From positions 6,281,501-6,345,500 of the forward strand of contig NC_014391.1 of the NCBI RefSeq assembly GCF_000145235.1: 64,000 nucleotides of DNA. The letters run 5' to 3'. Positions 43,245-51,303 of this stretch are shown one piece after another (positions within the stretch are counted from its first letter, which is position 1; every line of letters starts with the position of its first letter). The stretch is from Micromonospora aurantiaca ATCC 27029 (GTDB lineage Bacteria; Actinomycetota; Actinomycetes; Mycobacteriales; Micromonosporaceae). The notes under the pieces are model-generated. The model made no database searches and had not been told where the DNA came from. It saw only the letters and a list, made by a program, of their open reading frames with translations. Position numbers and translations under genes: made by a program.

Positions 43245-43346
43245 TCACTTGCCGAGACGGCGACGCTGGACGCGGGTCTTGCGCAGCAGCTTGCGGTGCT
43301 TCTTCTTAGCCATGCGCTTGCGGCGCTTCTTGACCACCGAGCCCAT
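43245..43346 (-). CDS. small ribosomal protein bS22 (AURKAIP1/COX24-like)
   Basis: A 33-residue, extremely basic peptide: MGSVVKKRRKRMAKKKHRK is its N-terminal part, followed by LLRKTRVQRRRLGK. It is the size and sequence class of the extra 30S protein bS22 seen in mycobacterial ribosomes, and mirrors Rv0500B next to galE2. The ATG has GAAAGG upstream. It is often missed by annotation because of its length. Confidence 0.88.
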   Translation of the reverse strand: MGSVVKKRRKRMAKKKHRKLLRKTRVQRRRLGK

Positions 43347-43566
43347 ACGACAGCCTTTCGATGCAACGTGCGGGGCGGACCGGACGGCACCACCACGGGT
43401 GGCGCCGTGACCGCTTGCGGACAACGGACCGGACCAGCGTGGTGGGCAGGGCACACCAGAGAGCGGTCACGGTCGTGGCCCAGCCTAACCGGAGTGCGTC
43501 AGCAGGACCAACGCGCCCCCGTCGATGCCCCTTTTCGTCGCACTCGGCGGACGGTGCGCCGAGGGC

Positions 43567-43776
43567 TCAGGCGGACTCCTGGAAGGCGCCCCGGAGGTAT
43601 TCGTGCACGGCGTGCTCGGGCACCCGGAACGACCTGCCGACCCGTACCGCGGTCAGCTCACCGCTGTGCACGAGGCGGTAGACGGTCATCTTGGAGACCC
43701 GCATGACCGTCGCCACCTCGGCGACGGTCAGGAACCTGACATCCGACAGCCGTGCGTCGGACTGCGACCCGGCCAT
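43567..43776 (-). CDS. BldC-family MerR-like helix-turn-helix regulator
   Basis: A 69-residue DNA-binding protein: FLTVAEVATVMRVSKMTVYRLVHSGEL is a MerR/excisionase-type helix-turn-helix and VRVGRSFRVPEHAVHEYLR the wing. Proteins of this size in actinomycetes include BldC, a developmental brake, and its paralogue next to bS22 in streptomycetes. It forms a single-gene unit, with bS22 downstream on the same strand. The M. tuberculosis counterpart is Rv0500A. Confidence 0.87.
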   Translation of the reverse strand: MAGSQSDARLSDVRFLTVAEVATVMRVSKMTVYRLVHSGELTAVRVGRSFRVPEHAVHEYLRGAFQESA

Positions 43777-43989
43777 GGCTCACCGACCCATTCCCGTGCC
43801 CGGCGCGTGTCACCGGGCAGGTGTTCCCGCCTCGACGAGCGACGCGCGTGTAACCAGTACGGTAGCGGGACGGCTGTGACCTGCGCGATCCCTTCCACCC
43901 TTTGATCATGGCGAGACAGCCGTTCACCCGATGTCCACCAGGGCTTTTTCGCCCGGACGGGTGTCTCGTCCGATCCGGGCGACCGCCGT

Positions 43990-45174
43990 CTACTCGGCGC
44001 GCAGCGCCACCACCGGGTCGAGCCGTCCGGCCCGCTGCGCCGGCACCACTCCGAAGACGATGCCGACCGCCGCGGAGACGCCGAACGCCAGCGCCAGCGA
44101 CCACCAGGTGATCGCCGCCGGGATCGGCGAGAACGCGTCCACGAGCAGCGCGGTGCCCACGCCCAGCGCCATCCCGGTCAGGCCGCCGACCGATGTCAGC
44201 AGCACCGCCTCCAGCAGGAACTGCACGCCGATGTCGCGGGGGCGGGCGCCGACCGCCTTGCGCAGGCCGATCTCGCGGGTCCGCTCGCGTACCGAGACCA
44301 GCATGATGTTGGAGACACCGACGCCGCCGACGAGCAGCGAGATGCCCGCGATGGCCGCCAGCACGCCGGTCAGCACGCCAAGGATGTCGCCGAGCACGCC
44401 GAGGATCTGCCGCTGGGTGACGGCGCTGAACTCGGTGTCCGGGTGCCGGCGGGACAGTTCCGCGACGATCCGGTCGCCGAGCTCGTCGATCCGCTCCCGG
44501 TCCGGCGCCTTCACCGCGATGCCGTCGATGCGCTGGGTGCCCCACAGCCGTTGCGCCGCCGTCACCGGTACGTGCACCTCGTCGTCCCGGTCCACGCCGA
44601 GACTCTGCCCGAGCGGGGCGAAGACGCCGATCACCCGGAACCGCACCCCGGCCAGCGTGACCTGCTGACCGAGCGGATCCCGGTCGGGGAAGAGCGCGCG
44701 GGCCACCGAGTCACCGAGCACCGCCACCCGGCGGCTGGTGTCCACGTCCGCCCCGGTGAGGTAGCGGCCCCGCGACAGCGACCTGGTGAACACCGACGGG
44801 GTGGTCTCCAGGACGCCCTGCACAGTGGTGAAGTCGGACCGGTTGCCGGCCCGTGCGGTAGCGCCGGAGGCCACCGTGACGGCGACCCGCCCGGGGTCGC
44901 CGACCACCCGGGAGACCGCGTCGGCGTCGCTGAGGTCCAGCGGCGAGACCACAGGCGCGTTGCCCACCTCGATCCGGCCCGGCACCACCAGCAGCAGGTT
45001 CGAGCCGAGCCCTTCGACCTGCTGCTCGACCTGCTGCTTCGTGCCGGTGCCGATGGCCACCAGGATCACCACCGAGGCCACCCCGATGATCACCCCGAGC
45101 ATGGTCAGCAGGCTGCGCATCCGGTTGGCCCGCAGCGCGTCCGACGCCACCCGCCACGCCTCGGCCAGCCTCAT
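43990..45174 (-). CDS. MacB-type ABC transporter permease
   Basis: A 394-residue FtsX/MacB-family permease with four membrane segments. The first is at the N-terminus (MRSLLTMLGVIIGVASVVILVAIG), followed by a large extracytoplasmic domain of about 200 residues, and three near the C-terminus (LTGVLAAIAGISLLVGGVGVSNIML, then SVGGLTGMALGVGTALL and ITWWSLALAFGVSAAVGIVFGV). The tail has PAQRAGRLDPVVALR, the family's conserved end. MacB-type exporters move peptides or drugs to an extracytoplasmic acceptor. It overlaps the ATPase gene by four bases. Third member of an adaptor-ATPase-permease operon. Confidence 0.9.
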   Translation of the reverse strand: MRLAEAWRVASDALRANRMRSLLTMLGVIIGVASVVILVAIGTGTKQQVEQQVEGLGSNLLLVVPGRIEVGNAPVVSPLDLSDADAVSRVVGDPGRVAVTVASGATARAGNRSDFTTVQGVLETTPSVFTRSLSRGRYLTGADVDTSRRVAVLGDSVARALFPDRDPLGQQVTLAGVRFRVIGVFAPLGQSLGVDRDDEVHVPVTAAQRLWGTQRIDGIAVKAPDRERIDELGDRIVAELSRRHPDTEFSAVTQRQILGVLGDILGVLTGVLAAIAGISLLVGGVGVSNIMLVSVRERTREIGLRKAVGARPRDIGVQFLLEAVLLTSVGGLTGMALGVGTALLVDAFSPIPAAITWWSLALAFGVSAAVGIVFGVVPAQRAGRLDPVVALRAE

Positions 45175-46040
45175 CCGGCGTCGCCCTGCTGACGGCCGCC
45201 TGCGGCGCGCGGAAGGCGCCCGGTGGCCCCGGTGGCGCCACCGGGGCCACCGGGCGGGTGCCCCGGGCCGCTTCCGGACGCGGACCGGGGCTCCGCGCTG
45301 GGAGCGGGGTCCAGTGTCGCAGGTACGCCGGAGCCGTCCGACGCCGGTCGATCATGAAGGCTGTCGGACCGGATGAGCCCGTCCCGTACCGCGATGCGCC
45401 GGTGTGCCCGGGCGGCCACCTCCTGGTCGTGGGTCACCATCACCAGCGCCACCCCGGACTCGGCGTTCAACTGTTCCAGCAGCTCCAGCACCGCCTCGCC
45501 GGTGGCGCTGTCCAGGTTGCCGGTCGGCTCGTCGGCGAGCAGCACCGCCGGTTCGGTGACCAGCGCCCGGGCGATCGCCACCCGCTGCTGCTCACCGCCG
45601 GAGAGCTGGTTGGGCCGGTGGTGCAGCCGGTGACCGAGCCCCACCCGGCCCAGCATCGCCGCCGCCCGCTCCCGCCGCTGCCGCGCCCCGACACCCCGGT
45701 AGACGAGCGGCAACGCCACGTTGTCCACTGCCGACGTACGGGCCAGCAGATGGAACGCCTGGAACACGAAGCCGATGGTCTCGTTGCGCAGCGTCGCCAG
45801 CTCCGGCGCGGTGAGCGTGGTCACGTCCCGCCCGCCGATCACCAGCCGGCCGCCGCTGGGCCGGTCCAGCCCGCCGAGCAGGTGCATGAGCGTCGACTTG
45901 CCCGAGCCGGACGGGCCGATCACCGCCACGTACTCGCCCTGGTCGATGGTGAGCGACACCCCGCGCAGCGCGGACACCGAGACACCGTCCAGCTCGTACG
46001 TGCGCCAGACGTCGACCGCCTCGACCGCCGGTACGGTCAC
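45171..46040 (-). CDS. ABC transporter ATP-binding protein (LolD/MacB type)
   Basis: A 289-residue ATPase. Walker A is VIGPSGSGKSTLMHLLGGL, Q-loop NETIGFVFQAFHLL, signature LSGGEQQRVAIARAL, Walker B VLLADEPTGNLDS. Residues about 225-289 form a low-complexity tail rich in Pro/Gly/Ala (PGHPPGGPGGATGATGRL), unusual for this family. Four-base overlap with genes on both sides. It powers the adjacent MacB-like permease; cargo unknown. Confidence 0.9.
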   Translation of the reverse strand: MTVPAVEAVDVWRTYELDGVSVSALRGVSLTIDQGEYVAVIGPSGSGKSTLMHLLGGLDRPSGGRLVIGGRDVTTLTAPELATLRNETIGFVFQAFHLLARTSAVDNVALPLVYRGVGARQRRERAAAMLGRVGLGHRLHHRPNQLSGGEQQRVAIARALVTEPAVLLADEPTGNLDSATGEAVLELLEQLNAESGVALVMVTHDQEVAARAHRRIAVRDGLIRSDSLHDRPASDGSGVPATLDPAPSAEPRSASGSGPGHPPGGPGGATGATGRLPRAAGGRQQGDAG

Positions 46041-47434
46041 GGGAGTTCCTGGCCGTCGCGCACCTGGTCGGCGCCGCGCACCACCACCCGGTCACCGGCC
46101 CGTACGCCGTCGACGATCTGCACCAGGTCCTGCCCCTGCACGCCCACCGTCACCGGCACCCGGTCGGCCCGGCCGTCCCGCAGCACCCAGACCGCGTCCC
46201 GCCCGTCGGTGGAGAACACCGCCGACGCCGGCACCGCCACCGCGTCGGCGGCCTCCCGCACCCGCAGCCGTACCACGGCGTTCATGCCAGGGCGGGGTGC
46301 CGGAGCGGCCTCGGCCTCACCGAGGCGGCCGGCGCCCAGGTCGAGGCGGACCCGGTAGGTGACGCCGCCCCGCGCCGAGCTGGTCGGCAGCACGTCCACC
46401 GACCGCACAGTCGCCTCGTACGTCGCGCCGGTCACCGCGTCCAGCTCGACCGACGCGGCCACCCCGGCCCGGACCAGCAGCACGTCGGTCTCGTCCACCT
46501 CGGCGAGCAGGCCGAGCCGGCCGATGTCCACGACGGTGAGCACCGGCGTGCCGGCGGTGACCCGGCCACCGGCCGGGATCGCGTCGTCCACCCCCGGCGG
46601 CGGGCCGCCCTGCCCGCCCGTGCCGAGCGCCGACGGGTCGAGACCGGGCACCGCCGCGCCACCCGCCGCACCGAGCAGCCCGGCCAGGTCGGCCGGCGCC
46701 GCCGACCGGGTGCCGCCCGGCTGCACCACACCCGCGATCGGCGCGCGCAACGTCAGCGCGTCCACTGTCGCCTTCGCCAGGTCGTACGCCTGCTGGGCCT
46801 GGAGTCGTTGCGCGGACGACAGCGCGCCGACGGCGCTGTTCAGGCCGGCGACCCCGCGCTGCACCTGGGCCACGGCCCGGTCGGCGGCGCGGGCGGCCGA
46901 CTCGTACTGCCGCTGCGCCGACTGGACCTGGAGCAGCAGCGCGGCGCGTACCTGCGGGTCGCCGACCTTGCCGGCGGCGGCGCGGGCGGCGGCGAACGCC
47001 TCGTCGGCAGCCCGGTCGGTGCCGCGCCGGCTGCCACCCAGGTCGCCGGTGCCGGTGCCCCGCCCGGCCCGCTTCGCCGCACGCAGCGCGTCCCGCGCCT
47101 TCGCCAGGCGGTCCCGGGCCGACGGCGAGTCGATCACCGCGAGCACCTGCCCCCGGGTCACCCGCTGCCCCGGCTGCACCTGCAGACGTGCGAGCGTGCC
47201 GTCGGCGGGTGCGGTGAGGGTGGCGGCGGCTCGCGCGGTGACTGTGGCCGGGGCGTCGATCACCTCGCTGACCGGCGCGCGGCCCACCTCGGCGACTGTG
47301 ACCGCCGGGGCGTCGTCGCCGCAGGACGCGGCGGTCGTGCCGGTCAGCGCGACGACGGCGAGCACCGCTGTGACGAGACGGGGGCGGCGGGCCGCGGGCA
47401 GCCGCGGCGAGGGAGTGCGGGCCACCCGGCCCAT
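46037..47434 (-). CDS. efflux adaptor protein (MacA/HlyD-like)
   Basis: A 465-residue periplasmic-adaptor-like protein with an N-terminal hydrophobic segment LVTAVLAVVALTGTTAASCG that ends in a lipobox-like TAASC, so it may be a lipoprotein. It contains a lipoyl half (DGTLARLQVQPGQRVTRGQVLAVID), a long alpha-helical hairpin (about residues 115-215) and a second lipoyl/beta-barrel region with APIAGVVQPGG. The C-terminal part (RVPVTVGVQGQDLVQIVDGVRAGDRVVVRG) matches the RND/ABC adaptor membrane-proximal domain. First gene of the exporter operon; start GTG. Confidence 0.87.
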   Translation of the reverse strand: MGRVARTPSPRLPAARRPRLVTAVLAVVALTGTTAASCGDDAPAVTVAEVGRAPVSEVIDAPATVTARAAATLTAPADGTLARLQVQPGQRVTRGQVLAVIDSPSARDRLAKARDALRAAKRAGRGTGTGDLGGSRRGTDRAADEAFAAARAAAGKVGDPQVRAALLLQVQSAQRQYESAARAADRAVAQVQRGVAGLNSAVGALSSAQRLQAQQAYDLAKATVDALTLRAPIAGVVQPGGTRSAAPADLAGLLGAAGGAAVPGLDPSALGTGGQGGPPPGVDDAIPAGGRVTAGTPVLTVVDIGRLGLLAEVDETDVLLVRAGVAASVELDAVTGATYEATVRSVDVLPTSSARGGVTYRVRLDLGAGRLGEAEAAPAPRPGMNAVVRLRVREAADAVAVPASAVFSTDGRDAVWVLRDGRADRVPVTVGVQGQDLVQIVDGVRAGDRVVVRGADQVRDGQELP

Positions 47435-47462
47435 GCTACGACCCGTCGACAGGCGTCGACGT

Positions 47463-49016
47463 TCAGCCGATGACGGCCCGCACGTAGGCCACGCAGTCGT
47501 CGTGCAGCATCGACCACGGGTCGCCGAACACCTCGTCGGCGGCCTGCTCCGGGGTCCGTCCCTGGTGCACCACGGCCCGGTAGAAGTCCAGCATCCGCTG
47601 CTCGCCGTACCTGTCGACCAGATGGCGTACGGCCAGGTAGCCGACGCCGTACGCGCCGCCGACCCGGTCGTCGCTCGCGTCGTCGGCGGGCGCCACCGCC
47701 TCCAGCCGCCCGGACCAGCCGCCGCGCAGCAGGTCCCGCACCTCGGTCAGGCCGTCGTAGCGGTGTACGGGCTGGCCGTCGGCACCGGCGTACTCGGCCA
47801 GCCCCTCCACCAGCCACCAGTCCGCGCGGTCGGCGTAGCCCCGGTCGGGCAGCGAGGCGGCGTGGGTCAGCTCGTGCCGGAGCAGGTCGTCGAGGCCGGC
47901 CGGGGTGACGATCTGGGCGTTGAGCACCACGTCGTGGCGTCCACCGCCGACGCCCACCGCGTAACCGGCTGTCCACTTCGGCCGCCCGCCTCCGTACCAG
48001 CGCTGCCACTCGCCCTTCCCGGCGTAGTAGACGAGGTACCGGTCCGGCGGCCGGCCGCCGATCGCGTACCGGTCCGCGGCCCGGGCGGCGGTCTCGGCCT
48101 GGGCGAGCAGGCCGGGCAACTTGCGCCGCTGGGCCGGCGTGGTGGCCACCACGACCCGCTTGCCGACCGTCACGGCCAGGTCGTTCATCTGCCACGGCCG
48201 TACACCGGCCAGGTCCGCCTCGGACGGTTCCAGCGCGGTCAGCCGGGGTTCCTCCCCGGCCAGCCGCCAGCGCGCACCCAGCTCCACAGTGCTCGGCTCA
48301 CATTCCGGCACCACGAAGCAGTAGCCCACTGTCACCGTCTGCCGCCACTCCCCCGGCCGCCCCTCGACAGCCTCCGGCACACCGTCCGCAGCCGGCCGCC
48401 AGGCGGTGACCCGCAGCGCCCGCAGCGCCGCGTACCGGCGGCTCAGCGCCGGCCGGGCCGCCGGCTCGGCGACCGCGAGGAAGCCGGCCCGGTCCGCGCC
48501 GACGAGGGCGGCGGCCTGCCGGTCCAGCAGCGCGAGCATCCGCTCGCCGAGCCGCCGCTGCGCCGCCGTGCCCGGGTCGGCGTTCGCGGCCGACCGCCCG
48601 GCCGCATCAGGCGCCGACTCCCGCAGGAGCACGCCGGGCACGGCGCCCGCCACCAGGCCGAGCGCCAGCCCGAGCGCGGTCCAGAGCGGCCACCGCCGTC
48701 GTTGCCGCACCGTCCGCGTCGGGTCCGGCTGCGCCAGGGGTACGGGGTACGACGCCGGACCAGCGGCGGGGTGCGGCAATGACGCCGCATCCGGTGCCGG
48801 TGCCGGTGCCGGTGCCGGTGCGATGGTGTCGACGGCGGCGTCCACGCCGGCGGAGGTGGCGGCGTTTTCGACGCGGGCGTCGTCAGCGCGCGTGTCGTCA
48901 GCGCTGGCGGCGGCGCTGACGTTGGCGGCGCCTGCGTCGGCGGCGGCGTCGGCGGTGGGGCGAGGCTCGTCGCCGTCCGTCGTCCGGCCGGGAGGCTGCT
49001 CGTCGCCGTCGGTCAC
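47463..49016 (-). CDS. membrane-anchored zinc metallopeptidase-like protein
   Basis: A 517-residue protein. About 100 N-terminal residues are disordered Asp/Ala/Pro-rich, with the repeat APAPAPAP, then a membrane helix LWTALGLALGLVAGAVPGVLL near residues 118-138. The rest is extracytoplasmic, and from about 370 it has an HExxH zinc site (DLLRHELTHAAS) with a downstream GLAEYAGADG, in the style of gluzincins. Before this lies an NTF2-like beta domain. The substrate is unknown. The start is a GTG with no strong ribosome site; an upstream frame exists but runs through the hairpin at 49.08 kb, so I chose the GTG. Confidence 0.75.
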   Translation of the reverse strand: MTDGDEQPPGRTTDGDEPRPTADAAADAGAANVSAAASADDTRADDARVENAATSAGVDAAVDTIAPAPAPAPAPDAASLPHPAAGPASYPVPLAQPDPTRTVRQRRRWPLWTALGLALGLVAGAVPGVLLRESAPDAAGRSAANADPGTAAQRRLGERMLALLDRQAAALVGADRAGFLAVAEPAARPALSRRYAALRALRVTAWRPAADGVPEAVEGRPGEWRQTVTVGYCFVVPECEPSTVELGARWRLAGEEPRLTALEPSEADLAGVRPWQMNDLAVTVGKRVVVATTPAQRRKLPGLLAQAETAARAADRYAIGGRPPDRYLVYYAGKGEWQRWYGGGRPKWTAGYAVGVGGGRHDVVLNAQIVTPAGLDDLLRHELTHAASLPDRGYADRADWWLVEGLAEYAGADGQPVHRYDGLTEVRDLLRGGWSGRLEAVAPADDASDDRVGGAYGVGYLAVRHLVDRYGEQRMLDFYRAVVHQGRTPEQAADEVFGDPWSMLHDDCVAYVRAVIG

Positions 49017-49078
49017 CGGCGAAGGGTACGACCAATCGGGCGTTCCGGGAAAGAGTCCCGCCGCTGTTCCGCCCCGCC

Positions 49079-49134
49079 GAGAGATCTTGGTACGAAAGCG
49101 CCCTGATGGGGGCCGTTTCGTACCAAGATCTCTC
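49079..49134. repeat. hairpin with GAGATCTTGGTACGAAA arms
   Basis: Perfect 19-base arms (49079-49097 and 49116-49134) over an 18-base loop that is itself G/C-rich; the right arm covers the stop of the DUF2568-type gene. It lies between codirectional genes, at the 3' end of one and 63 bases upstream of the start of the next, so terminator and regulatory roles are both possible. Confidence 0.75.
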
Positions 49135-49468
49135 AGATCGGGGTGCCGGTCAGCGTCAAGGCCGTCTTGTCGGCTGCCCAGAGGGCCACCAGGGCGACCG
49201 CCGGCACCGTGTGGCCGGCCAGGGTCAGCAGGACGCCGCCGGTCAGGAAGCAGGCGGCCTGGACGGCGAGCTTGGCCGGGTCGGGCAGCGTAACGGCTGC
49301 ACGCGGCGAGCAGAACAGACCCCACACCACGGCGATCACCAGCGGCGTGCCGAGCCCGGCCAGCAGGCGTACCGGCCAGCCGGTGCCGAGCGTGAAGCCC
49401 CAGTATCCGGCCGAGCCCAGAAGGGCCAGTTCCAGCAGGAAGATCACGCCGAGCAGCAGGGCCTTCAT
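49133..49468 (-). CDS. DUF2568-family small membrane protein
   Basis: A 111-residue protein with about four hydrophobic helices (LLLGVIFLLELALLGSAGYW, VRLLAGLGTPLVIAVVWGLF, LAVQAACFLTGGVLLTLAG and the C-terminal stretch), matching the YrdB/DUF2568 family. No function is known. Its ATG overlaps the TetR stop by four bases. Confidence 0.85.
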   Translation of the reverse strand: MKALLLGVIFLLELALLGSAGYWGFTLGTGWPVRLLAGLGTPLVIAVVWGLFCSPRAAVTLPDPAKLAVQAACFLTGGVLLTLAGHTVPAVALVALWAADKTALTLTGTPI

Positions 49469-50034
49469 CGGTTCTCCCAGGAGAGGTAGGCGCGGTCCAG
49501 GCCGGCGATCATCTCGTCGAAGGAACGGTCGGTGTCGCGGGGCAGCCCGAATCCGCCCGCCGCCTCCAGGGCGACGAAGCCGTGCACGGCGGCCCGGAAC
49601 ATCCGGATGGCGTCGGTGGCGGCGTCGCCGTCGAGGCCGTACCCGAGCAGGATGGCGCGGACCGCGCCGACCGCGCGCTGCCCGGCGGCGAGGTGTTCGG
49701 GGTCGGCCGGGTCGGGCGCCCGCTGGGCGGCCGGGTAGCGGCCGGGGTGCTGCCGCGCGTACTCCCGGTAGGCGGCGGCGACGGCGCGCAACGCGTCGCC
49801 GCCGGAGCGACCCGCGGCGGCGGCCGTGAGCACGTCGGCGATCTCGGCGGTGGCGAGCACCGCGAGCTTCTGGTGCAGCGCGTCCGCGCCCCGGACGTGC
49901 TTGTAGAGGCTCGGCAGCGCGACGCCGAGCCGGGCGGCGAGCGCGGCCAGGGTCAGCTTCTCGTAGCCGACCTCGTCGGCGAGCGCGGCGGCCTCCCGCA
50001 CGACAGTCGCCGGGGTCAGACCGGCCCTAGGCAC
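49465..50034 (-). CDS. TetR-family transcriptional regulator
   Basis: A 189-residue TetR regulator. The helix-turn-helix is LTLAALAARLGVALPSLYKHV (about residues 24-44), with a C-terminal domain of the kind including VHGFVALEAAGGFGLP, seen in the WHG/TetR_C_33 subgroup. It overlaps the upstream hydrolase gene by eight bases and is followed by the DUF2568 gene, so one operon; a palindrome upstream of the hydrolase is its probable operator. Confidence 0.88.
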   Translation of the reverse strand: MPRAGLTPATVVREAAALADEVGYEKLTLAALAARLGVALPSLYKHVRGADALHQKLAVLATAEIADVLTAAAAGRSGGDALRAVAAAYREYARQHPGRYPAAQRAPDPADPEHLAAGQRAVGAVRAILLGYGLDGDAATDAIRMFRAAVHGFVALEAAGGFGLPRDTDRSFDEMIAGLDRAYLSWENR

Positions 50035-50820
50035 GTGCGGTCACCGCCAGGAACTCGACCAGGTCGGCGGCGGTGGCGTCGGGCTGGTCGGCGTGCGGGT
50101 AGTGCCCGGACTCGGCGACCATCCGGGCCTCGGCCACGGCGAACAGCCGGCGCGCGGCCCGCGCCTCAGCGCCCGGGTCGGGGAAGTCCGGGTCCTTCGT
50201 ACCCATCAGAACCAGCACCGGCCGGCGTACCTCGGGCGCGCGGGCGGTCCAGTGCGGGTCGGCCGGTGCGATCACGCCGCGCACCGCGGCCATCCGGCCG
50301 CGCAGCTTGGCGACCAGCTCCTTGCGGTACGCGGCGTCGTCGGCCGGCCGCCCGCAGGGGAACAGCGTGCGGTGGAACAGCCCGAACAGCCGCGGCTGCG
50401 CAGCACTGCCGCCTGCGCCACACGCATCAGCGGGTTCGGCTTCGGCGTGCCGACGAACGGGCTGACCTGCACGATGCCGCTCACCAGGTCCGGTGCCTCG
50501 GCGGCGGCGAAGACCACGGCGGCGGCGCTGGAGGAGCTGCCGACCAGGGTGGCGGGCTCGCCGCCGAGCGCCCGCACCACGGCGAGCAGGTCGCCGCCGA
50601 CCTGCTCGGGGGCGTACGTGGGCCAGTGCGCGCTGGAGTCGCCGTGCCCGCGTACGTCGACCGAGGCGACCCGGTAACCGGCCGCGACCAGCCGGGGCGT
50701 CAGGTGGCGGAAGGCCGCCCGGTTCTCCCCCATGCCGTGCGAGAGGACCACGAGCGGTCCCGACCCGTGCACCTCGTACGCGATCGTGCCGCCGTCCCGC
50801 GCCACTTGGCTAACCGTCAT
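50027..50820 (-). pseudogene. alpha/beta hydrolase gene with a frameshift
   Basis: The reading frame begins with ATG (MTVSQVARDGGTIAYEVHGSG) and encodes an alpha/beta hydrolase fold: oxyanion stretch VVLSHGMGENRAAFRHL, SVDVRGHGDSSAHWP, and nucleophile LVGSSSSAAAVV. After AAVLR, near position 50395, the frame is lost and the homologous sequence continues one frame over (RLFGLFHRTLF, then AAVRGVIAPADPHW, VLVLMGTKDPDFPDPG and the catalytic histidine ESGHYPHAD). One missing C in the minus-strand run CAGCCGCGGC would restore it. This may be a real disruption or a sequencing error. The product otherwise looks complete, about 264 residues. Confidence 0.8.
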
Positions 50821-50829
50821 AGCCGTAAA

Positions 50830-50844
50830 GCTAATAGCATTAGC
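50830..50844. promoter_or_regulatory. probable TetR operator
   Basis: Perfect palindrome GCTAATAGCATTAGC (6-base arms, 3-base centre), located immediately upstream of the hydrolase/TetR operon start, where it would overlap the promoter. Confidence 0.6.
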
Positions 50845-50897
50845 CAACCACCGTCAAGCTTGACCTCAACCCGGGATGAGGTCGCACGATCCCGGGC

Positions 50898-51302
50898 ATG
50901 CCGATCACCGCCGACACCCACGTACGCCTCGCCCGCCCGAGCCGCGACCTCGCCGCCGCCGAACGGTTCTGGACGCAGGGGCTGGGCCTGGACGTGCTCT
51001 ACCGGAGCGAGGGCGGCCACGCGGACGAGCACGACCTGGTGATGCTCGGCCTGCCCGGGGCCGGCTGGCACCTGGAGCTGGTCGGTGGCGCGACGCTCGC
51101 GGTCGAGCCGCGTCCCACCGGGGAGGACCTGTTAGTGCTCTATCTCGACGGCCCGGCCGACGACGAGCTGGTCCCGAGACTGGAACGGGCCGGCGGGACC
51201 AGGGTCTCCGCCGGCCCGTACTGGGACAGGTGGGGTGTCACGTTCGCCGACCCGGACGGCTACCGCCTCGTGCTGTGCACCCGGGCCTGGTCGAACGACT
51301 GA
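50898..51302 (+). CDS. VOC-family (glyoxalase/bleomycin resistance) protein
   Basis: A 134-residue two-repeat VOC protein. The N-terminus (THVRLARPSRDLAAAERFWTQGLGLDVLYRSEG) and the C-terminal half (GPYWDRWGVTFADPDGYRLVLC) form the beta-alpha-beta units with a metal or small-molecule site. Function could be lactoylglutathione-lyase-like, dioxygenase-like or drug binding. Contains a TTA codon (DLLVLY, about residue 79), so it may be sensitive to bldA. Divergent from the hydrolase operon. Confidence 0.85.
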   Translation: MPITADTHVRLARPSRDLAAAERFWTQGLGLDVLYRSEGGHADEHDLVMLGLPGAGWHLELVGGATLAVEPRPTGEDLLVLYLDGPADDELVPRLERAGGTRVSAGPYWDRWGVTFADPDGYRLVLCTRAWSND

Positions 51303-51303
51303 C

